A DNA stretch of 64,000 bases. Source: CAWEDP01 sp963807925. GTDB lineage: Bacteria > Acidobacteriota > Vicinamibacteria > Vicinamibacterales > CAVVIG01. Of the stretch, positions 62,857-64,000 are shown in pieces (the stretch's first letter is position 1; the number at the start of each line of letters is the position of its first letter). The position numbers and the translations under genes are program-made. The notes below the pieces were generated by a model. The model did not search any database. It was not told where the DNA came from and saw only the letters and a list, made by a program, of their open reading frames with translations. Where the stretch lies: NCBI GenBank assembly GCA_963807925.1, contig CAWEDP010000002.1:1240001-1304000 (forward strand). Reading direction: 5' to 3'.

Positions 62857-62865
62857 CTCGCCCCG

Positions 62866-63399
62866 ATGCCACACGCCAGACCGTCCGAGATCCTACTCTC
62901 TGCGGACCAGATCCAGAAGCGCATCGCGGCGATGGCGCGCGAGATCCGGCGCGACTTCCCCGACGACCTTCACCTGGTGGCCGTGCTCAAAGGCGCCTTC
63001 GTGTTCCTCTCCGATCTCGTGCGACACATCGAGGGACGCGTGTCGCTCGACTTCATGGCGGTGTCGAGCTACGCGAAGGGCACGACCAGCTCGGGCGAGG
63101 TGCGCCTGCAGAAGGATCTCGACACGACGCTCGACGGCCGCAACGTCGTCATCGTCGAGGACATCGTCGACACCGGACTGACGCTGACCTACCTCCAGGA
63201 GATCCTGCGCGCGCGCAACCCGCGTTCGCTGCGGACCGCGTGCCTGCTCAGCAAGCCGTCACGACGGCTCAGGGACGTCGCGGTCGAGTACATCGGCTTC
63301 ACCATCGACGACCGCTTCGTCGTCGGATACGGACTCGATTATGCCGAGGAGTACCGAAACCTGCCGTTCATCGCGGTGCTCGACGGCCCGGATCGCTGA
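62866..63399 (+). CDS. hpt: Hypoxanthine phosphoribosyltransferase
   Basis: A 177-residue purine-salvage enzyme. PRPP loop VVIVEDIVDTGLTLTYL, N-terminal lysine pair region VAVLKGAFVFLSDL, and the C-terminal FVVGYGLDYAEEYRNL are all standard. Divergent from rpiB-deoC; the upp-like gene follows 82 bases downstream. These genes group nucleoside and pentose salvage. Confidence 0.95.
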   Translation: MPHARPSEILLSADQIQKRIAAMAREIRRDFPDDLHLVAVLKGAFVFLSDLVRHIEGRVSLDFMAVSSYAKGTTSSGEVRLQKDLDTTLDGRNVVIVEDIVDTGLTLTYLQEILRARNPRSLRTACLLSKPSRRLRDVAVEYIGFTIDDRFVVGYGLDYAEEYRNLPFIAVLDGPDR

Positions 63400-63469
63400 T
63401 CGATCGGCCACCTCGCGCCCGTCGCCTCCTCTGCGCGGCGTCCCGTCAGGGGGCGCGATCCCGCGATGG

Positions 63470-63475
63470 TATAGT
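63470..63475 (+). promoter_or_regulatory. Extended -10 box of upp
   Basis: TGG-TATAGT ends six bases before the GTG at 63482. No Shine-Dalgarno fits in the gap, so a leaderless transcript is likely. Confidence 0.5.
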
Positions 63476-63481
63476 GTCTCG

Positions 63482-64000
63482 GTGCCGCTGCACCTGGTCG
63501 ATCATCCGCTCGTCCACGATGCGCTGGTGACGCTGCGCGGCGCCGATACGCCGCCCGGGACGTTTCGCCTGGCGGCGCGGCGGATCAGTCTGCTGCTGGC
63601 CGCCGAAGCGTTTCGCCGTCTGCCCACCGAGGCGGTCAAGGTGCACACCCCGCTCTACCCTCCCGCGGCCGAGGGGCGACGGATCGCGTGCGGCGTGACG
63701 GTGGTGCCGGTCCTGAGGGCGGGACTCGGGATGCTCGACGCGGTGCTGGAGTTGCTGCCGGGCGCGCGCGTCGGCCATATCGGCCTGCAACGGGACGAGA
63801 TGACGGCCGTCGCGTCGCAGTACTACGCGAAGCTGCCGCCGCACATCGAGCAGACCAGCGTGATCGTCGTCGATCCGATGCTGGCCACCGGCGGCAGCGC
63901 GGTCGCCGCTCTCGATGTGCTGCGGCGCGCCGGCGCGCGGACGATCTGCATCGTCTGCATTGTCGCCGCCCCCGAGGGCGTGTCGTTCGTGGAGCGCCAT
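63482..64000 (+). CDS. upp: Uracil phosphoribosyltransferase, 5' part (3' end outside window)
   Basis: 173 codons before the window ends. N-terminal HLVDHPLVHDALVTLR, TPLYPP, the VPVLRAGLGMLDAVLELLPG segment, GHIGLQRDEMTAVASQYYAKL and the PRPP loop VIVVDPMLATGGSAVAA are typical of Upp. The uracil-binding C-terminus is missing from the window. The GTG start fits the family N-terminus (HxLVDHPLV). It converts uracil and PRPP to UMP. Confidence 0.94.
   Translation, partial: MPLHLVDHPLVHDALVTLRGADTPPGTFRLAARRISLLLAAEAFRRLPTEAVKVHTPLYPPAAEGRRIACGVTVVPVLRAGLGMLDAVLELLPGARVGHIGLQRDEMTAVASQYYAKLPPHIEQTSVIVVDPMLATGGSAVAALDVLRRAGARTICIVCIVAAPEGVSFVERH

Overview
This window is about 64 kb of GC-rich bacterial DNA with densely packed genes, many start/stop overlaps and frequent GTG starts. 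Single-copy housekeeping genes and secreted beta-propeller, FG-GAP and S55-type proteins suggest an Acidobacteriota genome, probably Vicinamibacteria (subdivision 6). That placement is an inference from gene content and style; no rRNA is present.

Layout. (1) 1-9.6 kb: the 3' end of an RNase J gene, ftsK, an AMIN-domain cell-wall amidase with a one-base frameshift, leucyl aminopeptidase, a PKD-like secreted protein, a JAMM protease, a thiolase and a lone CoA-transferase A subunit. (2) 9.6-20.2 kb, minus strand: one aromatic amino acid supraoperon, aroDE(fused)-trpE-trpG-trpD-trpCF(fused)-trpB-trpA-chorismate mutase-DAHP synthase-tyrA. It is preceded by a promoter, a short reading frame rich in aromatic codons and a terminator with a competing antiterminator arm, which together look like a ribosome-mediated attenuator. 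(3) 20.3-32.8 kb: a secreted S55-like protein and a propeller protein, an ECF sigma/anti-sigma pair, a tandem-repeat intergene, a TPR protein, two Dpp-type permeases and a very large sigma-54 activator with an extra N-terminal NTPase. (4) 32.9-47.1 kb: aroC, def-fmt-rsmB, a PASTA protein, rpe, a thioesterase, a sugar-nucleotide epimerase, a BamD-like lipoprotein, pgsA, a sugar nucleotidyltransferase, a phosphohexomutase, an exported HpcH-like protein, an S9 peptidase and tRNA-Gly(CCC).

(5) 47.1-53.5 kb is a degraded accessory island just downstream of the tRNA. An IS21-family element splits an isoprenylcysteine-methyltransferase-like gene. Around it lie fragments of rhomboid, ankyrin, Mutator/IS256 transposase, group II intron and VOC genes, a duplicated FG-GAP tail, an attC-like palindrome and one intact unrecognised gene. 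(6) 53.5-64 kb: a secreted PPC/FG-GAP protein, an exported oligoendopeptidase F, an MBL-fold protein, a KdpDE-like two-component system (kinase frameshifted), deoC-rpiB with N-terminal extensions like those of bacterial microcompartment cargo, hpt, and upp running off the end.

Regulatory style. Eight genes have a -10-like hexamer ending only 6-12 bases before the start codon, which points to leaderless transcription. Several conserved genes carry single-base indels in G or C runs. These could be sequencing errors, so they are annotated as frameshifted genes, not confident pseudogenes.
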